Assembly (NCBI GenBank): GCA_965214325.1 | Contig: CBDCBG010000006.1 | Location: 2,294,001 to 2,358,000 of the forward strand | DNA length: 64,000 nucleotides | Source: JAJEFO01 sp965214325 | GTDB taxonomy: Bacteria > Pseudomonadota > Alphaproteobacteria > Rhodobacterales > Rhodobacteraceae | Direction of reading: 5' to 3' | Part shown: piece after piece, positions 44,276 to 53,586 of the stretch | Numbering within the stretch: position 1 is the first letter of the stretch | Layout: each line of letters starts with the position of its first letter | Position numbers and translations under genes: made by a program | Notes under the pieces: generated by a model | Seen by the model: only the letters and a program-made list of their open reading frames with translations | The model's database searches: none | Told to the model about the DNA's origin: nothing

Positions 44276-45955
44276 ATGGATTACGAATTCGATCTCGGAA
44301 CATACACCCGGCCGATTGCCGCGAGCAATCCCGATGCAGGGCCCTGGTTCGACCGCGGTCTGTTGTGGCTCTATGGCTTCAACCACGAGGAGGCGGTGTT
44401 CTGCTTTCGCGAGGCGCAGCGGGCCGACCCGGACTGTGCAATCGCGTTCTGGGGGGAAGCCTATGCCGCCGGACCATTCATCAACCTGCCTTGGTGCTGG
44501 CAGAGCGAGGCGGAAGCCCGGAAGACAATCAACACGTGCTTCACCGCCACCCAGGCGGCGATGGAGAGACGCGACGGCGCCTGCCCGGCCGAACGCGCCC
44601 TCATCGAGGCCCTGCCCGCCCGCTACCAGCGCAATGCCGTCGTCTCCATGGACGAGTTCTCCCGCTGGGACGATGACTTCGCCGCCCGCATGCGGGAGGT
44701 GCATCGCCGCTTTCCGGACGACGCCGACGTGGCCAGCCTCTTTGCGGAGGCCCTGATCACCCGCACGCCTTGGCGCCTCTGGGATCCGGAGACCGGAGAG
44801 CCCACCGATGGTGCCGACACCGAAGAGGCGCGGGACGTGCTGGAAACGGCCATGCGGGCACGCAGTGACGCGGGGCAGGCACCGCACCCGGGCATGCTCC
44901 ACATGTACATCCACGTGATGGAGATGTCGCGGACTCCCGAGTGCGCCGAGGCCGCGGCCGACGAGCTGCGGCTGCTGTCGCCCGACAACGGTCATCTCAA
45001 CCACATGCCCTGCCACATCTATCTCCAGTGCGGACGCTACGGGGATGCTCTGACGGCGAGCCGCAGGGCGGTGCGCGCGGACGCCAAGTACACGCGTCGC
45101 GTGGGGCCCTTCAACTTCTATACCACCGCGCGCTGTCACGATTTCCACGCCATGATGAGCGCGGCGATGATGCTGGGAAATCTTCGTGGCGCCCAGGAAG
45201 CGGCACGGGGAATTGCCCGAACGGTGACTCCGGATCTGCTCCGCCAAGACCGCCCGCACCTGGTTGCGACACTCGACGCCTACTGCTCCTCGACCGTCCA
45301 TGTGCCGGTTCGTTTCGGGCGGTGGCGCGAAATCGTGGACACACCCATGCCCGCGCACCCCGAGCTCTACGTCGTGACGACCCTCATGCATCACTACGCC
45401 AGGGGCGTAGCCCATGCCGCGCTCGGCGAATTCGAGGCCGCGGAACGGGCGCTCGAGAACCTGGATGCGGGCACGGCCACGCTTCCGGAAACCTGCCTCT
45501 ACTTCAACAATTCGGCACGGAACATCATGGCAATAGCCCGGGCGATGCTTTGCGGGGAAATGGCCTATCACCGGGGAGCGCGCGAATCCGGCTTTGCCCA
45601 CCTCCGGGAGGCGGTGGAGCGAAGCGACCAGCTGGCCTACAGCGAGCCCTGGCCGTGGATGCATCCGCCTCGCCACGCCCTAGGCGCCCTGCTCCTGGAA
45701 AACGGGCGGTTGGAGGAGGCCGAGGCGATCTACCGGAAGGACCTTGGCCTCGACGGCGAAGGCAGGCGCTGCCTGCAAAATCACGGCAACGTGTGGGCCC
45801 TGCACGGTCACCACGAGTGCTTGCAGCGCCTTGGACGACACCGGGAGGCGGCAGAGCTCGCCTCGCCGCTGGCCGCCGCCCTTGCCCAGAGCGACACGCG
45901 GATCGACTCGTCTTGCCATTGCCGGAAGCGGACGCTTGGCGGATCGGCCGAATAG
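44276..45955 (+). CDS. TPR-repeat protein
   Basis: A 559-residue helical repeat protein, cytoplasmic by lack of a signal peptide. Repeats can be seen in the N-terminal part (WFDRGLLWLYGFNHEEAVFC, followed by an acidic ADPDCAIAFWGEA), in the middle (HIYLQCGRYGDALTASRRAV) and in the C-terminal part (ALGALLLENGRLEEAEAIY). A conserved HPGMLHMYIHVMEMS and HMPCHIY give it the look of the uncharacterised family that often contains several His/Cys residues. Function unknown. ATG at 44276 follows AGGGGCAAG. Confidence 0.85.
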   Translation: MDYEFDLGTYTRPIAASNPDAGPWFDRGLLWLYGFNHEEAVFCFREAQRADPDCAIAFWGEAYAAGPFINLPWCWQSEAEARKTINTCFTATQAAMERRDGACPAERALIEALPARYQRNAVVSMDEFSRWDDDFAARMREVHRRFPDDADVASLFAEALITRTPWRLWDPETGEPTDGADTEEARDVLETAMRARSDAGQAPHPGMLHMYIHVMEMSRTPECAEAAADELRLLSPDNGHLNHMPCHIYLQCGRYGDALTASRRAVRADAKYTRRVGPFNFYTTARCHDFHAMMSAAMMLGNLRGAQEAARGIARTVTPDLLRQDRPHLVATLDAYCSSTVHVPVRFGRWREIVDTPMPAHPELYVVTTLMHHYARGVAHAALGEFEAAERALENLDAGTATLPETCLYFNNSARNIMAIARAMLCGEMAYHRGARESGFAHLREAVERSDQLAYSEPWPWMHPPRHALGALLLENGRLEEAEAIYRKDLGLDGEGRRCLQNHGNVWALHGHHECLQRLGRHREAAELASPLAAALAQSDTRIDSSCHCRKRTLGGSAE

Positions 45956-46560
45956 GGTCGACCCCTTGCGTCACGCTCGCTCTCGAGCAAGAAGGCCCTG
46001 CCTCCGCCGTTCCCGGTTCCCGCGTCATTCATCGCATCCGGTCTTCCGGCTTGCCGGGCCAGTTGGAAGCCGGGCTGCCTGGCGCGCCGGCTGGGGTTCG
46101 GGAACTTCCGTTTGACGCGGCGCTGTCCCCAGGCTTCCATTCCGCGCTACACATGTTCGTCTCCGCGAATGGCACGCGTGCAGACCAGGCGCGAAGCTCG
46201 CGCATGATCGCGTTGACCGGCACCTGCAGGCGTGCACGGCGGCCTTGCGCAGGGACCGCGGGATCCGGTCGCTCGAACCCCGAGTTTGCGTCGAGCCTGT
46301 TCGCCCCGCCGTTAGGGGCGAGGATTGACGTGACCGCCAAGACGGCGGCCGTCGCCGCGAGGCGGGAATCGGCCGGGCAGGCAGTGGCCGGGCCCGATCC
46401 GCCCCGGTGCCGGAAGTGAAACGGCGGCAGTCTTGAATTCCGGGCTTGACAGGCGTGGAGATCTTGAGAACCCCTGCGGCAAAAGCGGCCAGGAACAGTC
46501 CTCCGCCCAATCGCGGCCAGGCCCCGTGACCTGGCTCCGGAACTGAACGAGGCAGAGACC
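45956..46560. other. Intergenic stretch without a convincing gene
   Basis: About 600 bases between the TPR gene and tag. Several long frames on both strands exist because of high GC, but their translations are Arg/Pro/Ala-rich and lack family similarity or a good ribosome site. One minus-strand frame (46029-46562) has a somewhat balanced middle (RLAATAAVLAVTSIL) and could be a decayed secreted protein. I do not call it. Confidence 0.35.
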
Positions 46561-47139
46561 ATGCCGGATCCCGTTGACGAAAGACCACGCTGCTTTGGCT
46601 CAAGGTCTAAGCTCTATGCCCAGTATCACGACACGGAATGGGGCGTGCCCGTTCACGACGACCCTACGCTCTTCGAGATGCTGGTCCTCGAGGGCGCGCA
46701 TGCGGGCCTTTCCTGGGAAACGGTCCTTAACAAGCGCGAGGGCTACCGCGACGTCTATCACGGCTTCAATGTCGAGAGGGTCGCTGCGATGGGCGACGGC
46801 GAACTGGCGGCCGCGCTGCAGAACCCGGCCATCGTGCGCCATCGCCAGAAGGTGCCGGGCGCACGGACAAACGCGCGCGTCTTTCTGGAGATGCAGGACG
46901 AATACGGCACGTTTGCAGACTGGCTCTGGGATCACGTGGATGGAACCCCCATCCGGGGCAACTGGACGGCGATCACGGACGTTCCGGCGGTAACGCCGCT
47001 GGCCGAGGACATCTCCAAGGATCTGAAGCGCCGCGGCATGACCTTCGTGGGCCCCACGATCATCTACGCCTATCTTCAGGCGGTCGGCGTCGTGAACGAC
47101 CACCACCGAGGATGCTGGAAAGGCGCCGATCTCACTTGA
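46561..47139 (+). CDS. tag: DNA-3-methyladenine glycosylase I
   Basis: A 192-residue base-excision enzyme removing 3-methyladenine. The zinc-site residues are recognisable: Cys in RPRCFGS, His in YHDTEWGVP, and the C-terminal HHRGC. The pocket motif LEGAHAGLSWETVLNKREGYR is typical, and FVGPTIIYAYLQAVGVVNDH closes the protein. Its end overlaps the convergent lytic transglycosylase gene by 8 bases. Confidence 0.96.
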   Translation: MPDPVDERPRCFGSRSKLYAQYHDTEWGVPVHDDPTLFEMLVLEGAHAGLSWETVLNKREGYRDVYHGFNVERVAAMGDGELAAALQNPAIVRHRQKVPGARTNARVFLEMQDEYGTFADWLWDHVDGTPIRGNWTAITDVPAVTPLAEDISKDLKRRGMTFVGPTIIYAYLQAVGVVNDHHRGCWKGADLT

Positions 47140-48301
47140 GGCGTTCCAGGATTTCGTGGCTCGCATAGCCGTCAGGCGGCAATCCCTGGCTTGCCTGGAA
47201 CGCGCGGATCGCGTCCACCGTGTTAGGTCCGATGATCCCGTCCATGCCCTTAGTGTCGAAGCCGCGCACCGTCAGCAGCCGCTGCATCTCCGCTTTCTCC
47301 GCAAGACCGAGAATCCTCTCATTTCGCGGCCATCCGGAACGGAACGGATCGCCGCCCCCAATGCGGTCCGCAAGATGACCCACCGCGACCACGTAGGCAT
47401 CGGCAGCGTTGTACTGCCGCATGACCTGGAAGTTGTCGAAGATCATGAAGGCGACGCCGCGCAGACCCGCCGGCAAGACTATCGAGGCGGATCCGTGGTC
47501 AGGGATGCGCCGGCCCCTGGCGTCGCGAACCCCCATGGCGGCCCATTCATTGGCGGTCTTCCTGATGCGCCCGTCGGCAAGCGCAAGATCGAACCCGCGC
47601 GGAAGCGTGATCTCCATGCCCCAGGGCTGTCCCTTCCGCCAGCCAAAGCGCCCGAGAAATGACGCCGTCGAAGCGAGGGCATCGGTTGGATCATCCGACC
47701 AGATGTCGCGTCGTCCATCGCCTCGAAAGTCCGTTGCATGGTCAAGATACGTCGTCGGAACGAACTGGGTGTGCCCCATGCCGCCGGCCCAGCTTCCCTT
47801 CAGGCGCTCCGGCGTGATGTCTCCCGCCTGGAGGATCTTCAGGGCCGCAATCAGCTGGTCCTCGAAGAACCGCGCCCGTCGCCCATCGAATGCCAGCGTC
47901 GCCAGCGCCTCGATCACGGGCGTATCGCCCCGGCAGGAGCCGAAGTCGCTCTCGGCTCCCCAGACAGCCGCCAGGACTGCAGCCTCGACATCGAACTTCG
48001 CCTCGATCTCCGCGAGAAGCCTCTGGTTCCCTTGCAGCGCTGCGCGTCCGTCTCTCACGCGCGAATCCGAGACCACTTCGTTCAGGTAGTGCCAGATTGG
48101 CCGGGTGAATTCCGGCTGGTTCCGGTCCTTTTGGATCACGTCCGCACTGTAGCGAACGCCGCGAAACGCGACGTCAAGGATTCTGTCGCGAATGCCGGAA
48201 GCGCGGGCTCTTGGCCGAAACCGGTCGATCCAGCGACGGAAGCCAATGTCCGGCCTGGCCGCATCCGAAACGCCCGGCCCCGCCGTGTCACGGACGCTCA
48301 T
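47132..48301 (-). CDS. MltB-type lytic murein transglycosylase with peptidoglycan-binding domain
   Basis: A 389-residue protein. The N-terminal SLT-2/MltB domain shows VRYSADVIQKDRNQPEF and the catalytic Glu in AAVWGAESDFG, plus GSWAGGMGHTQFVPTTYLDHA. A C-terminal PG_binding_1 repeat follows (LLTVRGFDTKGMDGIIGPNT, then VDAIRAFQASQGL). No signal peptide is seen, and no earlier in-frame start exists because the frame overlaps rnr upstream. Family members normally act in the periplasm, so export is unexplained. The start overlaps the rnr stop by 4 bases. Confidence 0.93.
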   Translation of the reverse strand: MSVRDTAGPGVSDAARPDIGFRRWIDRFRPRARASGIRDRILDVAFRGVRYSADVIQKDRNQPEFTRPIWHYLNEVVSDSRVRDGRAALQGNQRLLAEIEAKFDVEAAVLAAVWGAESDFGSCRGDTPVIEALATLAFDGRRARFFEDQLIAALKILQAGDITPERLKGSWAGGMGHTQFVPTTYLDHATDFRGDGRRDIWSDDPTDALASTASFLGRFGWRKGQPWGMEITLPRGFDLALADGRIRKTANEWAAMGVRDARGRRIPDHGSASIVLPAGLRGVAFMIFDNFQVMRQYNAADAYVVAVGHLADRIGGGDPFRSGWPRNERILGLAEKAEMQRLLTVRGFDTKGMDGIIGPNTVDAIRAFQASQGLPPDGYASHEILERLK

Positions 48302-50535
48302 TCCCCTCTCCGCTTCAGCCTTGCCGCCTTCTTCGGAGACCTGGTCGCCTTTCGGCGCGCGGGCATGCGCATCCTGCGCGCTCGGGGCAGCGCCTCGCCT
48401 GCTATCTCAAGAAGTTCCAGCAAGATGCCTCCGGTAACCGGCACCGCTTCGGCCAACCGGACCAGCACCCGCTGCCCGACCGAAATCACGGTGTTCGTGT
48501 CGTCGCCTGTCAAGGTCCGCGCGTCGCGGTCGAAATGGAAATACTCGTGGCCGATCTCACGGACGGGAATGAGCCCGTCCGCTCCGGTTCCGTCGAGCTC
48601 GACAAACGCCCCGAAGCGCTGGACGCCGGAAATGCGCCCGGAAAGCTCGGTGCCGACCCGGTCAGCCAGATATGCCGCAAGGTAGCGGTCGGTGGTGTCG
48701 CGCTCGGCCTGCATGGAACGCCGTTCGGCGTTGGAAACGTGCTCGGCAGTGATGCCAAGCCGCTCTGTCTCGGCGCCCGTCAACCCGTCATCGCCCCAGC
48801 CGTGGGCACGGATCAACGCCCGATGGACCACGAGGTCCGCATAGCGCCGAATGGGTGACGTGAAATGGGCGTAGGCCTTCAGCGCGAGCCCGAAATGCCC
48901 GAAATTCCCTGAACTGTAGCATGCCTGTGTCATCGAGCGCAGCACCGAGAGATTGATGAGCGCGCCGTCATCCGTTCCCGATGCGGCGGCGAGAAGCCGG
49001 TTCAGGTTTCGGGTATTCAGGACCGTGCCGGCATTGAAGGGAAGTCCGGCCGCCTTGGCGGTCTCCTGCAATGCACGGATCTTCTCGCGAGACGGCTCCT
49101 CGTGAACCCGGAACAGGAGCGGCGTTCCGCTTCCAATGAGCGTCCGCGCGGCGGCAACGTTTGCGAGAACCATGAATTCCTCGACCAGCCGATGCACGTC
49201 TAGGCGCTCCTTGAACGCCACCGACCTCACCCTGCCGTTCTCGTCCAGGACGATCTCTCTCTCCGGGAGGTCAAGATCGAGCGGCTGGCGGCGTTCGCGG
49301 GCGCTGCGGAGCGCGGAATAAGCGGCCTGGAGCGGCTTCAGGACCGTGTCTCGCAACGGCGCCGTCCTGTCGTTGAGCCGACCGTCCAAGGCCGCCTGCG
49401 CCTCACCGTAGCTGAGCGACGCCGCCGAGCGCATCAGCGCGCGCCGGAATTCGTGGGCGATCAGTTCGCCGTTCGCGTCAATCACGAGTCGGGCGGCAAT
49501 GCATGGCCGCGGTTCGCCTTCGAGGAGCGAGCAGAGGCCCCCGGACAGGCGATCTGGAAGCATCGGGACCACCCGATCCGGGAAGTATGTCGAGTTTCCG
49601 CGTTCCCGGGCCTCAAGATCAAGGGCGCTTCCGGGCCTGACGTAATGGGCGACGTCGGCGATCGCGACCCAGAGGACATGCCCGCCTGCATTGTCCGGAG
49701 CCTCGTCGGGTTCGGCCCAGACCGCATCGTCATGGTCGCGCGCGTCCGCCGGATCGATCGTGACGAAGGGCAGCGACGTCAGATCGGCCCGTGTGCCTGG
49801 AGCCACGGGCCGCGCGGCATTCGCTTCGGCGACGGCCTCATCCGGAAAGCCGTGTCGAAGCCCGTGCTGGTGAATGGCGATCAGCGAAACGGTCCTGGGC
49901 CGCGACGGATTGCCAAGACACGAGGCGATTCGTGCACGGGGAAGGCCGAGCCGCGCCCTCGGACCGGTTTGTCCCGCCTCTACCAGTTCGCCATCCATCG
50001 CTCCGCCTTCCGCACCTGGCGGCACATGCCATTCTCTCGACGCACCCTTGTCGATCGGCACGATGCGCCCGCCGGTGTCCGACTTGCGGTATATTCCGAG
50101 GATCTTGCCAGGGCCGGTGCCGATGCGGCGGATGAGGCGTGCCTTGTAAGCGTGCGACTCGCCCTTGACCTCCTCGAGGCGCGCGAGAATGCGGTCTCCC
50201 GGCGCCAGCGCGGGATCGCCGGATCCCTGCGCGACCAGGATCACGGGCGCCTGTCCCGAACCCTGCCATTCCAGCGGGAGTGCAAGCAGCTCACCGTCAG
50301 TGTCGACCCTGTCCACCTGCAGAACCGATACCGGCGGGAGATGGCCCGGATCACGATAGGTCTTGCGACGCTTCGCGAGCTGGCCGTCGGCTTCCAGTTC
50401 CTTCAACTGGCGCTTCAGATCGACCCGGTCCGCGCCCCTGACACCGAAGGCTCTTGCAATGTCGCGCTTCGACGCCTTCGACGGGTTGTCGGAAACCCAA
50501 GCCAGAATGTCTTCCTTCGAGGGGATCCGGGTCAT
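48298..50535 (-). CDS. rnr: Ribonuclease R
   Basis: A 745-residue 3'-5' exoribonuclease. An N-terminal winged helix (MTRIPSKEDILAWVSDNPSK) and cold-shock domains lead into the RNB domain with the metal-binding Asp cluster in FVTIDPADARDHDDAVWAE. A C-terminal S1 domain (GRISGVQRFGAFVELDGTGA) and a Lys/Arg-rich tail end the protein. It degrades structured RNA and takes part in rRNA and tmRNA quality control. Length and domain order are normal. Confidence 0.97.
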   Translation of the reverse strand: MTRIPSKEDILAWVSDNPSKASKRDIARAFGVRGADRVDLKRQLKELEADGQLAKRRKTYRDPGHLPPVSVLQVDRVDTDGELLALPLEWQGSGQAPVILVAQGSGDPALAPGDRILARLEEVKGESHAYKARLIRRIGTGPGKILGIYRKSDTGGRIVPIDKGASREWHVPPGAEGGAMDGELVEAGQTGPRARLGLPRARIASCLGNPSRPRTVSLIAIHQHGLRHGFPDEAVAEANAARPVAPGTRADLTSLPFVTIDPADARDHDDAVWAEPDEAPDNAGGHVLWVAIADVAHYVRPGSALDLEARERGNSTYFPDRVVPMLPDRLSGGLCSLLEGEPRPCIAARLVIDANGELIAHEFRRALMRSAASLSYGEAQAALDGRLNDRTAPLRDTVLKPLQAAYSALRSARERRQPLDLDLPEREIVLDENGRVRSVAFKERLDVHRLVEEFMVLANVAAARTLIGSGTPLLFRVHEEPSREKIRALQETAKAAGLPFNAGTVLNTRNLNRLLAAASGTDDGALINLSVLRSMTQACYSSGNFGHFGLALKAYAHFTSPIRRYADLVVHRALIRAHGWGDDGLTGAETERLGITAEHVSNAERRSMQAERDTTDRYLAAYLADRVGTELSGRISGVQRFGAFVELDGTGADGLIPVREIGHEYFHFDRDARTLTGDDTNTVISVGQRVLVRLAEAVPVTGGILLELLEIAGEALPRARRMRMPARRKATRSPKKAARLKRRGE

Positions 50536-50617
50536 GTCCGGCGCGTATCACGGGACATGGACGAGGTCACGTCGATTGCCGTCCGGGCAAGGTCCGGATG
50601 GAGGAACGCCGATATCT

Positions 50618-51187
50618 TCACCGAAGATCGGCAACCGTGTCGACGTCGGCAAGCGCGCCTGTCATTGCGACCGGCCTCGGAAGCGTGGGAAGCGTGTCGG
50701 CCAGGGTTTCCGGATGCGACCAGCGCGTGTCCCGAAACAGGCCCTTGGGTGGCCGTTGCGGATGAAGGAGGCCGATCATCCAGAATCCGCCATCGTCGGC
50801 AGGCCCGATGACGGATCGGGCACGGCCCAGCGCCGAGAACGCGGAAGCAACGTGTTGCCTGCCGATTCCGGGAATGTCGGATCCGATAAGCAGCGTCGGT
50901 CCCGGCGTTGCCCTGAGCGCACGCGTCATCCTCTGGCCCAGGTTCCCGGTTCCCTGAGCGATGCGCGGAAGGTCGGGCGGCCAGACACGGCTCCTGAATC
51001 CCTCGCCGTCAGGCGTGACGGCAACGACCGTCTGCCAGCGGAGGTCGCGGAGACGGCGCAGGAGGCGCCTGGTCTGATGTCGGTACCACCATGCCGCGGT
51101 CACCATGCCGATTTCCCGCCCAAGACGCGTCTTGACCCGGCCCGGGCGCGGCTCCTTGACCATGACGATCAAGGTCTGTCGTCTCAC
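50618..51187 (-). CDS. DUF2064 / TIGR04282-family glycosyltransferase
   Basis: A 189-residue GT-A-like nucleotidyl/glycosyltransferase. Landmarks are VMVKEPRPGRVKTRLGREIG at the N-terminus, LLIGSDIPGIG with an acidic metal motif, and IGPADDGGFWMIGL. The GTG start overlaps the GNAT stop (GTGA). An ATG at the eighth codon is also possible. The acceptor is unknown. Confidence 0.88.
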   Translation of the reverse strand: MRRQTLIVMVKEPRPGRVKTRLGREIGMVTAAWWYRHQTRRLLRRLRDLRWQTVVAVTPDGEGFRSRVWPPDLPRIAQGTGNLGQRMTRALRATPGPTLLIGSDIPGIGRQHVASAFSALGRARSVIGPADDGGFWMIGLLHPQRPPKGLFRDTRWSHPETLADTLPTLPRPVAMTGALADVDTVADLR

Positions 51188-51600
51188 AGGGACAGGACCA
51201 TTTCGCGATGCGGGATGCCCGCATCGAAGTATTCCGGGCCGGCGGCCTCAAAGCCGAGAGCCTCGTAGAACCCGATTGCGTGTGTCTGGGACCCGAGCCC
51301 TGCCCGGGCAAGGCCCTGTCGTCTCAGCTCGTCAAGGGCCGCGTGCATGAGAGCCTTGCCCAGGCCGCAGCCGCGCCTGTCCGCGAGAACCGCCACGCGA
51401 CCGATCCTGCCCGTATCGCCCTTGATCAAGAGGCGCGCGGTGCCTACGGGCTCGCCGTCCACGAAAGCGATGAGATGGATCGCCTCGGCGTCGAGCCCGT
51501 CGCGCTCGTCCGCTGCGGCAACTCCCTGCTCCTCGATGAAGACGCGAGCGCGGATGTCCAGCACTGCCGCCATGTCGCGCGCTTCGGCCCGGCGTATCAT
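51184..51600 (-). CDS. GNAT-family N-acetyltransferase
   Basis: A 138-residue acetyl-CoA-dependent acetyltransferase. VFIEEQGVAAADERDGLDAE resembles the ElaA group, IGRVAVLADRRGCGLGKALM is the acetyl-CoA loop, and AIGFYEALGFEAAGPEYFDAG the C-terminal strand. It overlaps dapE by 4 bases. The substrate is unknown. Confidence 0.93.
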   Translation of the reverse strand: MIRRAEARDMAAVLDIRARVFIEEQGVAAADERDGLDAEAIHLIAFVDGEPVGTARLLIKGDTGRIGRVAVLADRRGCGLGKALMHAALDELRRQGLARAGLGSQTHAIGFYEALGFEAAGPEYFDAGIPHREMVLSL

Positions 51601-52739
51601 GCAAAATACCTGTCGAGAATTCGGCGATAGACTGCCGCAAGCCGGGTTATCTGCGCGATTTCGACACGCTCATCGATCTCATGCATGGTCTTGCCGACGA
51701 GACCGAACTCCACAACGGGGCAGTGCCGCTTCATGAAACGCGCATCGGAGGAGCCACCGGTGGTCGAGAGGTCGGGCGAGAGGCCGGTTTCGGACTGGAT
51801 TGCTTCCGCAACGAGTTCCGAAAACACGCCGGGCGGAGTGAGAAAGCTTTCGCCGGAGACCTTGGTCTCCATCGAGATCCCCACGCCTGACTCCGATGCA
51901 GCCCGCGCAGCCTCCTCTTCGAGCCATGCCGTCAGGCTGCCGGAGTCATGGGCATCGTTGAACCTGACGTTCAGGGAAGCCTGGCAAACGGCGGGAATGA
52001 CATTGGTGGCGGCATTGCCGGTGTCGATCGTCGTGACGGCGAGCGTCGACGGCTGGAAATGCTCGGTGCCGTCGTCGAGCTTGTGGCTGGCGAGCCTGTC
52101 CATGAGACGCGCGAGAACGGGAACCGGATTCCGGGCCCGGTCCGGATACGCTGTATGGCCCTGCATGCCGGTCGCCGTGAAATGCGCTGACATGGAACCC
52201 CTGCGCCCGATCTTGACCGTGTCCCCAAGCGCGCCGACGGAGGTCGGCTCTCCGACGAGGCAGCCCGACATGGCTTCGCCGTTTGCGGACATCCAGTCGA
52301 GAATGGCCGAGGTGCCGTCGGTTGCGTCACCTTCTTCGTCGCCGGTGATGCAAATGATGATCGCCCCCTCGGGCAGGCCTTCCTGCACGAGGGAAATTGC
52401 GGCAGACACGAACGCCGCGACGCCCGACTTCATGTCGACGGCACCGCGCCCGTAGAGCCAGCCATCGCGCACCTCGGCCGAGAATGGGTCGACAGACCAG
52501 GTCTCCGGATCCCCGGGAGGCACGACGTCGGCATGCCCGTTGAAACCGAAAGTCCGTGCTGAAGCCTTCTCTCCCCAACGGGCAACGAGGTTCGCGACGC
52601 CTCCCCTGTCGGCGCGAAAGCAGTCAAAGCCGGCATCGCGAAGCGTGGATTCCAGCAGCGCGATCGCACCGCCTTCCTCCGGGGTGACGGTCTTGCAGCG
52701 AACAAGCTGCCGTGTCAGTTCGACGGGGTCACAGCTCAT
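51597..52739 (-). CDS. dapE: Succinyl-diaminopimelate desuccinylase
   Basis: A 380-residue zinc peptidase-family enzyme (M20) that removes succinate in lysine/DAP synthesis. Metal motifs are FNGHADVVPPGD and GRGAVDMKSGVAAF, the catalytic Glu lies in ITGDEEGDATDGT, and the dimer-domain His in the C-terminal part. ATG at 52739 is chosen over a TTG two codons upstream. It belongs to a minus-strand group with dapD and an HAD gene. Confidence 0.96.
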   Translation of the reverse strand: MSCDPVELTRQLVRCKTVTPEEGGAIALLESTLRDAGFDCFRADRGGVANLVARWGEKASARTFGFNGHADVVPPGDPETWSVDPFSAEVRDGWLYGRGAVDMKSGVAAFVSAAISLVQEGLPEGAIIICITGDEEGDATDGTSAILDWMSANGEAMSGCLVGEPTSVGALGDTVKIGRRGSMSAHFTATGMQGHTAYPDRARNPVPVLARLMDRLASHKLDDGTEHFQPSTLAVTTIDTGNAATNVIPAVCQASLNVRFNDAHDSGSLTAWLEEEAARAASESGVGISMETKVSGESFLTPPGVFSELVAEAIQSETGLSPDLSTTGGSSDARFMKRHCPVVEFGLVGKTMHEIDERVEIAQITRLAAVYRRILDRYFA

Positions 52740-52748
52740 GCACAATGG

Positions 52749-53390
52749 CTAGCCTTTGCCGCACAGGGTCGCAATCGCCGTTTGGAGGGCATCCGGGCGG
52801 TCAATGACAGCCCCGGCATCATGCCACTCCGCCTCGTTCCCGTATCCCCATCTGACGGCGACGCATTTCATCCCGACCTCCGTGGCGGCCGCGATGTCGT
52901 GCTCCCGGTCTCCGATCATCACGGCCCTGGCCGCATCCTCGCCGGTTTCGGCGAGCGCATGAGCCAGCAGGTCGCCTTTCCATTTCCGCGTGCCGTCAAG
53001 CTCGGGGCCGAATTCGCGCTCCATATATCCGGCAAGGCCGAAATGCCGCGTGATCCGCCGGGCATAGACGTGGGGCTTGGCGGTCGCGAGATACATGCGC
53101 GCTCCGGCCTCTCGAAGCGTGTCCAACGCGTCAAGAACGCCGTCATACACGCGCGCGTCGAACATGCCCGACTCGAGGTAACGTTCCCGGTACACGGAAG
53201 TCACCGCGTCAGGATCGGACAGTCCCATCCTGCGAAAGGACTCGTCGAACGGCGGTCCGATCATCCAGGCAAGGTCGGTCCCGGCAAGCGCGTGATGGCC
53301 GGTTGATTCGAGTGCATGGCGCAAGGACGCGAGGATCCCGGGGTGAGATTCCATGAGCGTTCCATCAAGATCGAGAAAGACCGCCGTCAT
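52749..53390 (-). CDS. HAD-superfamily phosphatase (Gph/phosphoglycolate phosphatase type)
   Basis: A 213-residue HAD hydrolase. Motif I is FLDLDGTLMES with the nucleophile Asp, motif II YLATAKPHVYA, and the motif III/IV region AVMIGDREHDIAAATEVGM. A small helical cap lies between motifs I and II. It may be a phosphoglycolate phosphatase. It sits between dapD and dapE on the same strand. Confidence 0.9.
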   Translation of the reverse strand: MTAVFLDLDGTLMESHPGILASLRHALESTGHHALAGTDLAWMIGPPFDESFRRMGLSDPDAVTSVYRERYLESGMFDARVYDGVLDALDTLREAGARMYLATAKPHVYARRITRHFGLAGYMEREFGPELDGTRKWKGDLLAHALAETGEDAARAVMIGDREHDIAAATEVGMKCVAVRWGYGNEAEWHDAGAVIDRPDALQTAIATLCGKG

Positions 53391-53586
53391 GTCATGCCTC
53401 CAGCCCCGGGAGCTTCCCGGGCAGCCTTTGTGACACTTCCGGACAGGCCGCTGTCTCCCGTCCGTTCAGCACGGAACGGGCGGAATGCGAGGCTTTGGCC
53501 GGCAGGTTTCCATTTGCGATCAAGGGCATGTTTGACGTTCGGCGCGTGAATGTCCGAGGCACGCCTCCACTTCGCGGGCGACGGGT

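Noticed and set aside
46029..46562. Minus-strand frame of 177 codons between the TPR gene and tag
   Set aside because: The composition is irregular, there is no good start signal, and no family is recognised. A partly balanced middle was not enough to call a gene.
53405..53421. CCCGGGAGCTTCCCGGG hairpin between dapD and the HAD gene
   Set aside because: The stem is short and there is no T tract on the correct side, so a terminator call is not supported.
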